Shown here: piece by piece, positions 11,172 to 22,295 of the stretch
Position numbering within the stretch: position 1 is the stretch's first letter
Layout: each line of letters opens with the position of its first letter
Assembly (NCBI GenBank): GCA_944548615.1
Contig: OX155952.1
Location: 35,971,788 to 36,035,787, forward strand
DNA length: 64,000 nt
From: Micropterix aruncella
Lineage: Eukaryota > Arthropoda > Insecta > Lepidoptera > Micropterigidae
Direction of reading: 5' to 3'
Notes under the pieces: generated by a model
The model's database searches: none
Seen by the model: the letters and a program-made list of their open reading frames with translations, nothing else
What the model was told of the DNA's origin: nothing
Position numbers and translations under genes: made by a program

Positions 11172-11839
11172 GGGAGCTAATGGGCCCTTGCTGAGTTGGC
11201 CACGAAGACCCATTCTGTTTCAGGGTCGGTCACACTCACGGGTCAACACCCATCCGATGGCCTCCACGCATGGGGTGCGAGCCTGGGTAGGACACTGGGT
11301 CAACCAGTCTCCCCTGGGAATCAATCCTCTGGCGCTCCTGGACGGTCTGCGCACCGAGCGGCGCAAGCCAATCGATTGTGCTCTCCGACTAACAATCGGG
11401 GGAGTCTGGGAACTGTATTGTTTCCTATAGAGCGGGGGTAGTTGTCTACCTTACGGCGACTGCTCTTGAAATGACCATTGGCCATCCGATCCCGGTTCAG
11501 AGTCGGGCAAAGGACGCCTTGGTCCGCGACAGATTCGGTGCACTCCGTTTCACCGCTTCGTAAGGGAGAGGACCGCGCAAGCGACCTCGAACTCGGAACC
11601 AATCGAGAGACCGGAGAAATCTGGTCACAATTGGAAGTGAGGGCGCGAGTATCTCGAGCCCGCCGGGTTTATTCCTGGCTCACTCGCGGTAAGGCGTTGG
11701 ACTCTCACGGGTTGTGACGTAGCTGGACGTAGAATTGTACTGTCCAAAGTCTTCTACGTTCACTGCAGGGCGGCAGAACGACTAATCGTTAAAACGTCCT
11801 GTGGTGACGGGCTCGCCCGTTGTAGTCGACACCGCAAGA
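11172..11839 (+). mobile_element. R668 retroposon, 668-bp copy with 13-bp target duplication
   Basis: The element is bracketed by exact direct repeats TGTCCTGTATGTT at 11159-11171 and 11840-11852. It begins GGGAGCTAATGGGCCC and ends TAGTCGACACCGCAAGA. The long, variable-length duplication and a shared 3' end in copies truncated at different 5' points indicate LINE-style target-primed retroposition. There is no poly(A) tail, no terminal inverted repeat and no recognisable coding region. Its 5' start falls just after the point where the 14.3 kb copy has a tRNA-like head, so this copy is probably 5'-truncated. It is a SINE-like element or the 3' part of an unrecognised LINE. Confidence 0.85.
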
Positions 11840-11852
11840 TGTCCTGTATGTT

Positions 11853-13856
11853 AGATAGTAGGAATAGGAGCTTTACCCGTTATTTCTGCAATTGTTGCCA
11901 CCACAATAGCTTCTATATCCTTATTCGTGGGTTCTTTCTTTATTTCTTGGTCCAATTTTATTTTGCGACGGTTCCACTCGTAGAAATTCTCCCACTGCGA
12001 CGGTTCCACTCGTAGAGGATCTCCGTAGATTACCAACACAAAGTATTATAAATCACATGTATCTTCAGACAATGGACATTTCCACTTTTTAAGTGTACAA
12101 TCCATCTTGAAACGCGCGAATGAGCGCAACACAACCTCTAACTCAAGAAGCCGCAGTACTAATAAAGTGCGCGCGTGGCGTGTCTCGATGCGTTGATTTT
12201 GTTCCTTTCTCGCTCCCCTCTTATACCTACGCATGTGAAGAGTGCTATATATTATAATTTAATTTCGTAAGTAGGATATACTATCTCTCTAATTCGATCA
12301 AAAACATACCTATTACTTGATTCTAAGTAACTAAACTTTATTCGGCAACTTACCTCGAAAACGACCAACAATCATTATTCTTTAAACCTTGACTACGATC
12401 CGGAGGCAGAAGGACCATTTTTGAAACCATTTTGCAACCTTTCCGCAATAAGCCCCCCGGAAAAGTAAAAAAAGTGGAAACGACCCAGTCTATTTATTAA
12501 GGTTTTATAAACTCAGTGAAGGTTGAATGAAATCAATAACACAAGCATAGAGATAGTTACAACAGTCTTAAAAGGAGACGATTATTAAAAGTTATCGATT
12601 ACCTAAAAAGAGAGTGTTGACCAATAGGTCAAAAAACGAAATGATTCAATACATCGTTTGACACAATTTATCGAATATTTAATAAGAAATATACAGCGAT
12701 AAACTTGCTTCTAAAGATATGTTGAACATTCCAAGAAGATTGAAATCTAACAAAATACTATTTTAGAATGCCAAACTAAGCGGTGCAACATTATTCAAAT
12801 TTTAAGCCACTTTGGTCTCCGAGTATTTATTTATTAGTCGTTGACGACTACTTTTTATGTAGAAAAGAGCTATATCTCTGTTATAAAGCAATTTATATTA
12901 AAATTTAACACCTACTGTATACTCCTTTGTTTGCAGGCAGTAAAGATTTTCAAATGAATATTTTTCCTAGTCGTATTATACTTTCGCACGTATCTGTTAC
13001 AAATCTAATAATAGATCTCTAACGAATGTGCGAAAGTATTTTATATCCGTGCCTCCGCGAGGTAGAAGGGAGGAAAAAGAAGGAAAGGAAAGGTTGAGTT
13101 ATTACAGAAGTGCAAAATAGCGTAGCAATTAAGCTTAGGTACTACGATATTCGCTTTGTTAGCGCCCCAGTGGAATCAGCATTGACAGACCGCCTCTTTG
13201 TGGGATCATTTTGTTCCGCTGCTTGTCAAACTGTTACACATCAGCTTATTTGTGTTCAAGAATATACATATGAGCACAGTAGATAACTGCAGCAGATATA
13301 CATATGAGCTAGACAGACTAATATGCAGGTAGCAAATTTATTTATTCCCTGAAGAAGTTTGATCGCATATCGACCTTTTGTAGGCAAATGGAGTGGCACC
13401 CCATTAGACGATGTCGTGATTTTCACATACTCACCCTGCTCTTTCGTGTACCTCATTCAAATATGCCTTCTTATTTGTATATTCTCTTCTCTCCGCTTTC
13501 ATCCCATGACATTCCATTACGCGCTCAGGTAAATCTGTCACTGGCTATAACTCAGAATTGATCAACTTTCATGTCTAAGCCATTTGCAGTGCCGGCAGCC
13601 CGAATGTAGAACTCTGTGCTTTTTGCCACTGAGACAACTTGAAAACCTAATCGAGCTTCAAAAATCTATTAATATATTATCAAAGAAATTTTTCAAAAAT
13701 GTGTTAAGAGACTCAATGTATAAATCACCCTCACCCATACCTGTCTCCTTGCTTGTCTTCATATCCCATTCCTGCCGTCGATGTTGAGTTGATATATGTT
13801 ATTAATTTTTGTCTTATTGTCTTTATTATGTAATTGTACTCATTTATTCGCTTACT
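11853..13856. other. No gene seen
   Basis: Contains short minus-strand frames (11851-12234) without motifs and a local near-duplicate of GCGACGGTTCCACTCGTAGA at about 11967 and 11998. Nothing else was recognised. Confidence 0.4.
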
Positions 13857-14377
13857 TCCAGTTGCAACCAGATTACTCTGGTCTCCCAACTGGTTATAAC
13901 TTCGAGGTCGCTTGCGAGGTCCTCTCCCTTACGTAGCGGTGATACGGCGTCTACCGAATTTATCGCGGACCACGGCATCCTACGCCCGGCTATTCACTAG
14001 GTATCGGGTAGCCGATTGGTCGTTTCAAGAGCAGTTGCAGGAATGTAAATAATAACTACCCCCGCTTTATAGGAGACAGTACTGTTTCCAGACTCCCCCG
14101 GCTGTCAATTGGCTGACGCTGCACGACGCGCAAACCGTCGAGGAGAGCCTGAGGATTGACTCCTATGGGAAACAGGTCCGCATGCCAGGGCTCGTACTTT
14201 TTCCTACCAGGGCTCGCACTTCTGCGTGAAGGGCGTAAGATGAGTGTTGACCCGTGAGTTTGACTGACTCTAAACGCATGGGTCTTAGTGGCATAACTGC
14301 AATAGGGCCCATTAGCTTCCTAGCCGGGAATCGATACAGGAACCTTATAATGTAAGATCAGGCGATCTTACCACCGG
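13857..14377 (-). mobile_element. Older R668 copy with tRNA-like 5' head
   Basis: About 75-80% similar by eye to the 15.1 kb copy over most of its length (CTCCCTTACGTAGCGGTGA, TATCGCGGACCACGGCATCC, CCAGACTCCCCCGGCTGT). It lacks the 3' third beyond 13857. At its 5' end (14320-14377) it has extra sequence absent from the younger copies. Confidence 0.75.
14322..14377 (-). promoter_or_regulatory. Possible tRNA-derived pol III promoter (A and B boxes)
   Basis: On the minus strand, GGTGGTAAGATCGCC is followed about 25 bases on by AAGGTTCCTGTATCGATTCC and CGGC. The second block resembles a tRNA T-arm/B box (GGTTCGANTCC, imperfect) and the first a weak A box. It sits at the 5' end of an R668 copy, where a SINE head would be. 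I have not folded it, so this is tentative. Confidence 0.35.
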
Positions 14378-14391
14378 CCGTAATTTCAACA

Positions 14392-15113
14392 GTAGTAGAG
14401 TTGTCAACTACAACGGGCGAACCCGTCACCTCAGAAAATTTTAACGAAGTAATCGTTCTATCTCCCGTGAACTGAGCGCAGAAGACTTAGTACAAAACAA
14501 TCCACCGTCAAGCTTCGCCACCTGCCCGTCAGAGACCAACGCCTTACGGCGAGGCACCGGGAAAGGTAACCAGCGCGCAGCCTCGCCCCCTGACTACCAG
14601 TTTTGGCAGGATATATCCGTCTGGAATTAATCTTCAGGATGCGTCTGTGCTCCCGACTGGTTACGGGTCCGAAGTCGCTTACGCGACCTATACCTGTTAT
14701 ATTACAGCGGTAATTCAGTTCAAATTTATCGCGGACCTGGGAGTTCTTTGCCCGTAGTGCCTCACAGGATCGAGTGGCCCAAGGTCATTTCAAGAGTGGC
14801 ATGGCAACAGGTGAACATCCACCCCCGCTACTTAGAAAACAGTGTATTTCCATAGTCTCCAGACCCCTTCAGCAATTAGTGAGAATGCACAACCGATTGG
14901 CATCGCCGACCGGTCCGCCAACCGTCCAGTGGCGCCGGGATGCAATCCCGCCGGGAGAAACCGGTCCACCAGCTTTGAGGCATGAGACACGGGAGTCTTA
15001 CCCGGGGTAGCCTTCCACTCGAGGAGGCTTCTAAATAGGAGCTGAATCGTAAGTTGAGCCGATCCGAGAACAAAATGGATCTTGTGGCCCAAGCTGAACG
15101 AAACCGTTCACCA
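14392..15113 (-). mobile_element. Diverged R668 copy, duplication CCGTAATTTCAACA
   Basis: Begins (plus strand) with TTGTCAACTACAACGGGCGA a few bases in and ends before 15114. It is flanked by CCGTAATTTCAACA at 14378-14391 and 15114-15127. More diverged than the neighbour at 15128, so it was inserted earlier. Its 5' end has no tRNA-like head. Confidence 0.75.
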
Positions 15114-15127
15114 CCGTAATTTCAACA

Positions 15128-15776
15128 TCTTGCGGCGTCGACTACAACGGGCTAGCCCGTCACCACAGGACGTTTTAACGATTAGTCGTTCTGTCGCCCT
15201 GCAGTGAACGTAGAAGACTTTGGACAGTACAATTCTACGTCCAGCTACGTCACAACCCGTGAGAGTCCAACGCCTTACCGCGAGTTAGCCAGGAATAAAC
15301 CCGGCGGGCTCGAGATACTCGCGCCCTCACTTCCAATTGTGACCAGATTTCTCCGGTCTCTAGATTGGTTCCGAGTTCGAGGTCGCTTGCGCGGTCCTCT
15401 CCCTTACGAAGCGGTGAAACGGAATGCACCGAATCTATCGCGGACCAAGGCGTCCTTTGCCCGACTCTGAACCGGGATCGGATGGCCAATGGTCATTTCA
15501 AGAGCAGTCGCCGTAAGGTAGACAACCACCCCCGCTCTGTAGGAAACAATACAGTTACCAGACTCCCCCGACTGTTAGTCGGAGAGCACAATCGATAGGC
15601 TTGCGCCGCACGGTGTGCAGACCGTCCAGGGGCGCCAGAGGTTTGATTCCCAGGGGAGACTGGTTGACCCAGTGTCCTACCCAGGATTCGCGGAGGCCGT
15701 CGGATGGGTGTTGACCCTTGAGCGTGACCGACCCTGAACACATGGGTCATCGTGGCCACCTCATCATGGGCCCGTT
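15128..15776 (-). mobile_element. Young R668 copy, 649 bp, duplication ATTTCAACA
   Basis: Almost identical to copies at 1-712 and 11172-11839. It is flanked by ATTTCAACA at 15119-15127 and 15777-15785. The left duplication is also the right duplication of the older copy 14392-15113, so two insertions used the same target. Confidence 0.85.
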
Positions 15777-15785
15777 ATTTCAACA

Positions 15786-16309
15786 GTATTACTCACATTT
15801 ACATCAATAATAATGCGATCAACTACGCGCACTAACATATTATGGCTGCTTACCTAATTGATTCAGTCAGCCGATGTTCAGTTCGGAAGGAATTTAACAC
15901 CGTAAAAAAAAGAAAATAAAACTTAACGACCTGATACAGTTTAATGCAGACGCAGTGAATTTTTCCACTCGGTTTCGTAATTGGTACAAAATAAACACTC
16001 AAAGCAGTCGGCCGGCCACAGACCGCGCTGTTGGGCTATGCAGAAATATTTTTTGCTTATCCTTCGAGTAGGGTGGAAGGCGAAATATAACGGCCGGATG
16101 TTATCGCTTATTTGATATTTCAGTTGCTGAATAGACGAAAAAGGAGAAATGAGAAGAAAGAGAACCGCATATTGAATCAATTGATAGAATAATTTACTTA
16201 ATTTATTCGTTTAAAGAAATAGAAAGATATAAGCAATGGTTTTGAATATATTACATCGAATAGGTACAGTTAAAAACATATCCTCTTATCTTTTCTTGAC
16301 TAAGCAGAT
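15786..16309. other. No gene seen
   Basis: A 79-codon minus frame at 15941-16180 has no recognisable domain. Confidence 0.4.
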
Positions 16310-16905
16310 GTGGCTTATCTCGATTTAACATTCAACTACTCAACAAATTTGAACGTTTGCAAAATGTATGCATGCGATTTATCTACAGTCTACGTAAGTA
16401 TGATCACGTATCCGAATATAAGGCACAGTTAAAGTGGTTGCCAGTACGCCAAAGAAGCGATGTTTATATCATGTACCGTGAAGAAGCCTGCCTCAGGGTG
16501 AACAGCCCTGAGACGCCATATACTCGAAAGCCGGGCCAATGGACCCGGCTCACATTAAGCCCCACCAAACAGCACGAGAAGTGAAAGAAGTCACAGGCCT
16601 ATATACAGGGCCTGTCGACCGATATTTGGCCAAAATCATGTACCGTGTGTTCTTCCAATTATTACTATCCTATCTCCACGAGCATTTCGAACCATTAAAT
16701 TTCCACGGTCTCGTACTTCGGCCAGCCTCTGACAATTTACTCAAAATTCCTTGTCATAATACTGATTTCAACTCCTACTCTTTTTGTGTCCAATGTGCAA
16801 TACTCTGAAACGATCTTCTACTCAATACTCTGAAAGTCGACTTCTTTGGAATCATTCAAGACTCACCTCAAAAATTACTACTTTTCTAAGAAGTAGACAG
16901 TTCTT
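16310..16905 (+). pseudogene. CR1/Daphne-like LINE RT C-terminus, interrupted
   Basis: The translation contains ADVAYLDLTF, then in another frame LLNKFERLQNVCMRFIYSLR and DHVSEYKAQLKWLPVRQRSD. This is the strongly conserved post-catalytic block of CR1/Daphne-like LINEs (Y-D-VYLDL----L-KLERLQN-C-RFI----K-DHVS-Y---L-WLP-R-R---). After the insertion at 16481-16634, it resumes with YRVFFQLLLSYLHEHFEPLN and later SYSFCVQCAILWN-like and FKTHLKNYYF-like residues at the C-terminus (frameshifted). The catalytic core is missing. Confidence 0.8.
16481..16634. mobile_element. 154-bp structured insert with 13-bp target duplication
   Basis: It splits the LINE relic precisely. ATCATGTACCGTG occurs at 16468-16480 and 16635-16647, and removing one copy plus the insert restores continuity of the LINE block. 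The insert is G+C-richer than its surroundings and holds three stem-loops by eye: CTCAGGG/CCCTGAG (~16492-16512), AGCCGGG/CCCGGCT (~16529-16550) and AGGCC/GGCCT (~16593-16611). It looks like a retroposed small structured RNA of unknown class, with no poly(A) tail. Confidence 0.75.
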
Positions 16906-17039
16906 CCCTTCTCTCTCCTTTCTCTATTAATTTCTTCTCCTCGGGAATTGTCAGTTTTAATTATAGTAATTTTTATTTTATGCAGACAAATTTATTTTTT
17001 TATACGTAATCGAAGACTATCGCGGTTGTTTGACATTAT

Positions 17040-17200
17040 GAAAAAGTTTAAAATCGAATTAACCGCATGAATTTTGTAGCACTCGACGTTTCGGCGATGT
17101 TGCAACCGTCGCTTTCCAGGGTAGACTAATCTACCTTCTTAACAACGCTGAAACGTCGGGTGCCACAAAATTCACGCGGTAAATTCGTTTTTAAACCTTT
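17040..17200. mobile_element. Foldback MITE family M2, complete copy
   Basis: Outer arms AAAATCGAATTAACCGCATG and the reverse complement of CACGCGGTAAATTCGTTTTT, then TTTTGTAGCACTCGACGTTT against the reverse complement of AAACGTCGGGTGCCACAAAA-like sequence. The centre holds GGGTAGACTAATCTACC. Related copies lie at 2460 and 38315. Confidence 0.8.
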
Positions 17201-17387
17201 TAATATTATTTTGTAAATCTTTATTTCCACAAGTCACGCATGTACCACTGCACTGTGATTAGATTAGTTACAAGATATTGCTATATATCAAAAAGCTCTT
17301 CTTTTTGTATTCTAATTGTTAAGTGTAAATAAGAATACACCGAGCATTATATAAATGCTAATACTAAAAGTTATTAAATGAAAGAAA

Positions 17388-17416
17388 ATAATAATAATAA
17401 TAATAATAATAATAAT
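17388..17416. repeat. (AAT)n microsatellite
   Basis: Simple repeat. It is followed by TTTTATTCATTCAAAACATA, which resembles the start of a minus-strand LINE 3' tail, but nothing coding follows. Confidence 0.8.
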
Positions 17417-18162
17417 TTTATTCATTCAAAACATAAATTTACAATTTTATTAGTTGCAGAATCTGCCTAACTAGGCCATAGCCCGTACCAAGGAAAACTC
17501 TATGTATGGCGAAGATTTATTCATGTGTACATAATATTAAAATAAAAAATACAAAATATGATAAAATATAAAATAGATAAGCGAATTCAAATTAAACTTA
17601 TAATTATATTTAAAATGTTGATATAGCATGGTCATGGAAATAAATAATAATACAAAATGTCCTAATATGAAGTTTGTAGAACAAACAAATAAATAGTATT
17701 TAAATATAAAGTGTAGTGCAATGTATGACAATAATAATAATGCAAATAACAAACGTACCTGTATTTCATGAAGCAGCTCTCGTTCATCGAGAAGGATGAC
17801 TCGACATGCGACGACGCGCGCCGATGGACAAAAGCAATCCATCATATTGAGGAGTTAATGTAGAGCACCTGAAATACAAAAACAAAATTAAAGTTTTCCT
17901 ACATAGAAACAGAAAAAATCAATACGAAATACATCACCAAAAGCTTAAGGGCTCTCTTTAAATTTAAATTCATAGTGACAGCATATTTTAAAAATTTCTC
18001 AACAATAAATATTAATTATAATTATTAAATGTAGTGAATAAAGTGCAATTATGCAGTATAGATTAACCTACGGTTGACACAGGACGCGTCCCGAATGTAC
18101 TCGAACGCCGTTCGCAAATCGGTGTAATTATAATGGGAAGCAAAAGTATATAGCAAAAGACC
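17417..18162. other. A+T-rich DNA, no gene seen
   Basis: A 102-codon minus frame at 17537-17845 is low-complexity hydrophobic sequence in A+T-rich DNA, not a recognisable gene. Confidence 0.4.
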
Positions 18163-18456
18163 GAGTCAATTGCGGTATAACCATTCCCAACTTGTCAACC
18201 GGTTGAAGAGGTCTCAGCGGCCTAAGGTCCTAAACAGAACTAAAATGTCTGGTGCAGAAGGCAACGGGAGACCACTGCACTATATATCCCTAGTAGTTAG
18301 CAATGGAAAAGTCAAAAATAGCCATGGCCCCGAGTGGAAAACTGGACCGGGATCACCAGTACGGAACAGCTTTTCCGGATGGCGCAAGACCGACAAAAAT
18401 ATTTAGAGCTAACGGCCAACCTCCAGTAATGGAGAAACACTTCGAGATAAAGAAGA
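18163..18456 (+). repeat. Probable unclassified transposon-derived segment
   Basis: G+C-richer than its surroundings, with a 78-codon frame that shows no domain. It abuts the M4 element at 18457. I call it a repeat only on composition and position, and saw no second copy in the window. Confidence 0.25.
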
Positions 18457-18733
18457 AGGGGCTCCCTAGATGATCAAGCATGCTTGTCAAGCATCGCGTC
18501 GGGGGCTGGGAAGGGATCTTAAACCGAAGATCGTTGAATACCAGGGAGTCAGGTTAATTAGACGTAATTGATTGATGAATGAGGTGATTCCCTGGTATAA
18601 ACTACAAAATTAGGCATTTTTGGTAAATATAATAATAAAATATTTTTTTATATATATCCTGTGGCTTACGATCCCCTCCCAGCCCGCGACGCGATGCTTG
18701 ACAAGCATGCTTGATCATCTAGAGAGCCCTTAA
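18457..18733. mobile_element. Inverted-repeat MITE, family M4 short copy
   Basis: Terminal inverted repeats of about 60 bp: left GGGCTCCCTAGATGATCAAG and the reverse complement of the right end GGGCTCTCTAGATGATCAAG, continuing through CATGCTTGTCAAGCATCGCG on both sides. TTAA lies at the right tip (18730-18733) but GAAG at the left. The interior shares CCAGGGAGTCA..TTAATTAGACGTAAT with 6950-6985. Confidence 0.85.
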
Positions 18734-19283
18734 GGATATGTTTGACTTTATAAACAAGGTAAAATGGATTTATCACGTAAAGTTTGTAGCAACCGACGGG
18801 ATATATTTAATATATATTTACTTATTATGTATGTATTTTATGTATATAGTTATTTATGTATGTACGTATATGTATAAAAATACCTTCAATCCCTACTCCT
18901 CCAGACGCCCCAATTTTATAAAAATTAAATTAATTGTATTAAATTTAAATTGCTAAACATTTATTGTAAAACGTTGAAAACAAGTAAACTGCATTACATT
19001 CAAATTTATTGTTACGATGACATATGTAAAATTGTTTGAAGCAACAATATATGTATTACAAATACAAATTATAAAAAAAATAATAAACAACTAAAGTTTC
19101 ACACTGTTATGGACTCACTGACGAACAACGCGCTCTACGGGTAAAAGGTGCAGTTACATACATGATCCGTGATGTAATGTAACATACCTTTAAAGACACG
19201 TAACAAAATGTGGCTCTTTGAAAATGAGAGGATTCCGATCCGAAGTGTTAAGCGTTACAATTAAATAAAAAGAAAGTGCTGGT
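18734..19283. other. A+T-rich DNA, no gene seen
   Basis: No feature recognised. Confidence 0.4.
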
Positions 19284-19640
19284 AGTTTTCTTTGCAAACC
19301 GGGAAGGACAACAAACAGTGACTGCTAAATGGCACAAAGAGATGTATCAGCTTCTTCAGTTCCTTGTAGATGAACTGTAGAAGCTCAGACCAAATGCACG
19401 TTTGAATACATGGGCGATACATCGTGACTCATAACGGACTATTTAAGGGTTGCCTTTGTTCCGACATTCACTTTAAAGCCCTGACCTTCCCCTCATGTGA
19501 TTTTGCGTTGTATCCTCGTATTGCGGACCAGCGCTAGGGACATCGATTTATCAATGATAATGAGATAAATCAAGCTTCGAAAGAACGTTGTAACCCAGTT
19601 AAACAGCAGCAGTAAGAGTAACTCTCCAACATGCGATTTT
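19284..19640 (+). pseudogene. Mariner-type transposase relic
   Basis: One frame reads VVFFANREGQQTVTAKWHKE then MYQLLQFLVDEL and LRPNARLNTWAIHRDS, like the transposase core before and around the second catalytic aspartate. Another frame then gives CDFALYPRIADQR and GHRFINDNEINQASKERCNP, matching the SPDLxPCDFxLFP-K--LRG-RF block with the third catalytic residue. Stops and at least one frameshift make it inactive. The family is also known from insects as scattered dead copies. Confidence 0.75.
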
Positions 19641-21699
19641 TACGCATGAGGAATTGTATTGAAAAAAATGTTTATTTTGAAAAAATATATTATGTGATTA
19701 CGACATCTAAAGACTTTTTTTTGGGCTGTCCTATTATCTGGCTCTATAGATTCAATGTGTTATTATCGAATTTCTACACTTTTGAGGGAAGGATCTGTCG
19801 GTCACACTTATGACGATATGGCACTATGATGGTTACAATAAAAACTGGTTAGAATCTGGGGCAGAGAGAATATAATGTATAATGGTATATTCATTTGGCG
19901 AACGATGACTCACGAACCAACGCTCCATATATGTAGGTATAAATACAGGCATGTGTCGAAAGAACCGAGACTTTTTAAGAATTTAGCAAGAGCTTTCTCT
20001 TGCGATACCGAATATAAATGATCGTGGATCGCATGAAGGCATACGTCTCTATTTACTCGTATAAATATAATATAGCGATGAAGCAGTATTCATTGGATAT
20101 TAATTAGGTGAAGGCGATGTAATGAAGTAAACTCATTAAGTTAACGCAATCAGAGGAAAGTAGACGTGACTGACGAGAAGCGTTAGTAATGAGCTCGCAG
20201 ATACGACGAAATGCGATTGATGTGTATGCTTCAATTTACAATACACTACAATACAGTAACTCGCAACGGCAAAAGATCGAGTAAAGACTAAAGAATTGTG
20301 CATAGGTAAATTAAGGGTCGGTTTAGGGAATATGTTGACTGTTGTATTTTGAATGATAGTATTTAGTACTTAGTATTTAGTTTTTCCATGATAATTTTAA
20401 ATGACTATTATAGGTATGTGAGCGTCATGTCAATATGTAATTGATTTATATATGTATATTATTTTAGTTTAAATTTTTATTTATTTTGGTTTTATTATTA
20501 TTTTCGTATAAATATATGTATGTGTATGTGTGCATATATGGATATATATTTTATCTATAGATGTATATAATTATCTATCCATATTTGTATATGCGTAAAT
20601 ATTTGTAGTTTTATATTTGTCGATTTAAAAATAAGTACTAACTATAGTTTAAGTTGACAGTGCACACTTAATATCGTCATTAAAAGTCTGCCTTAGAACA
20701 GGCCTAGGCCTAGTTAGGCGACTGTGTCAATCATTAAAAATAATGTTGCATCAATTTCTTGCTCATTAATTTTTTACTAGATGTGTTACTACTACTAAAT
20801 AAAAATAAAAAATAAATTGTACTATCTTGACTTGACCTGAGTGGAGGATAGCGACTACTTAAAGGAGTGAACATTTGTTTTAAATAGGAATGGGTCGTTA
20901 GGTTATTGAGGACATTATAAAGAACAGAGAGGATGTGCACATATCTGCGTTCGCGAATCCTCAGAAATTGAACCCTATTGCGATACTCTAATACGTGGCT
21001 AAACTAGCGCGGATTAAAGATATAATATACCTGATGCAAGAACCTGTAGTACTCTGAAGAAGAAGTACTACAAAAAGAGTACTTTGAACAAAAGTCCACG
21101 GTACAGTCCTTTTCATCCAGGTAAGTGACATCTGTGTAAGTGACATCTGTGTATTCCAGTATAAGTAACAATAAGGCCTAAACGAGGGTGAGCTTTGTTT
21201 CTATTGGGAGGAACTTTTTCAACCATCGAAGGCTCTTGAAAACCGCAAAGGGCATGTATACTGCTTATTATCTTATTATTATCGTATATCTCTTATTATC
21301 GTATTGGTGTATACCTTCAAAGAAAGACAATCGTTGAGGAGTTAACAAAGATTACCTTATTATTAATTTTAATATGACTTATGAGGTAAAGTCTGTATGT
21401 CAATAGTTGTCATTTGCCGCTGAATTCCAATAAAAATAACTTGGGATTTGTTCGAGCTTGGAGTTCCTCTGAAAAATGGTCTTAGGGAGAGCATCTTTTC
21501 TCGAGTTGAAATACATTTGCAGATGATCGGTATATAGGTGATATGAAGAACGAAGATATTTATCAATCGGATATATGAAAAGAATAAAAAGCTTGAAATA
21601 CAAGATATCTCCTTGCGGTACGTCAGCCGCAATCTTCATCGAATCACATTTTTTATCGTCAAATTTAACGGACTGGCAGCGTGGCAACCGGCTGTTTTA
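19641..21699. other. A+T-rich DNA, no gene seen
   Basis: No open frame beyond about 95 codons. TGACATCTGTGTA is tandemly repeated near 21125-21155. CTTGAC- and CCTAGGCCTAG-type short motifs occur near 20700. Confidence 0.4.
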
Positions 21700-22105
21700 A
21701 CAACCGGCGAATCGGCGAGGGTAGGTGCTTACCTACTGCTGCTTTTCTTTAGAAACTGTCTGTTGGCCACGCGATCCCGACGATATGAACGGGCAAAGGG
21801 CACCAAGGACTCGCGACAACTTTGAATATAAAATGCCGATGCAGCAGATAGAAGCCGCGCAAGCGATGAACGAAGACAACTGTCCAAATTTGGTAGTAAG
21901 GGCGCGATGATGCCCGGTTGGGTGGCAATTCTCAGTTTCCTCGTGGGTTGGTGTTGGACTCTTACAGGCTGCTGTAGGAGCTTGACTGTGGAATGTATTT
22001 GTCCAATAAAACTTTGCGTCCACTCTACGGAAGAAAGAACGACAACAGTCGTTATAACTTCCTGGGGTGGTAGGTTGAATTGCAGCAATTGACACCTCGA
22101 GTCTA
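21700..22105 (+). repeat. Strongly diverged R668 copy
   Basis: Collinear with R668: GAACGGGCAAAGGGCACCAA, AGCCGCGCAAGCGATGAACG, GTAAGGGCGCGATGATGCCC, GTTGGTGTTGGACTCTTACA, then AATTGACACC at the end. The minus-strand frames of 120-142 codons here are accidental, because other copies do not keep them. Confidence 0.65.
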
Positions 22106-22295
22106 CGGAAACCCCACCAAGCGCAATGCGATTCCGCTTGTTTTGGGTTATATACATTTTTATTATGTTTTAGTTTTTAGTTTGTTGTATATGCAAAATT
22201 GTAATATTAAATTCATATCGTATATTAACAATAAAAGTACAAAAAAAGTGGAAATCTAGTTTTTTTAAAGATCTTTTCATTGCAGGTAAGGTCGG

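Noticed and set aside
11134..11717. Several 79-98 codon frames in the R668 copies, some repeated at 1-681 and 15204-15759
   Set aside because: They are repeated because the element is repeated. Both strands are open and the older copies break them.
17537..17845. 102-codon hydrophobic minus frame
   Set aside because: A+T-driven Phe/Leu/Ile/Tyr composition with no motif; likely chance.
21729..22157. 142- and 120-codon minus frames
   Set aside because: They are antisense to a diverged R668 copy, and other copies do not keep them.
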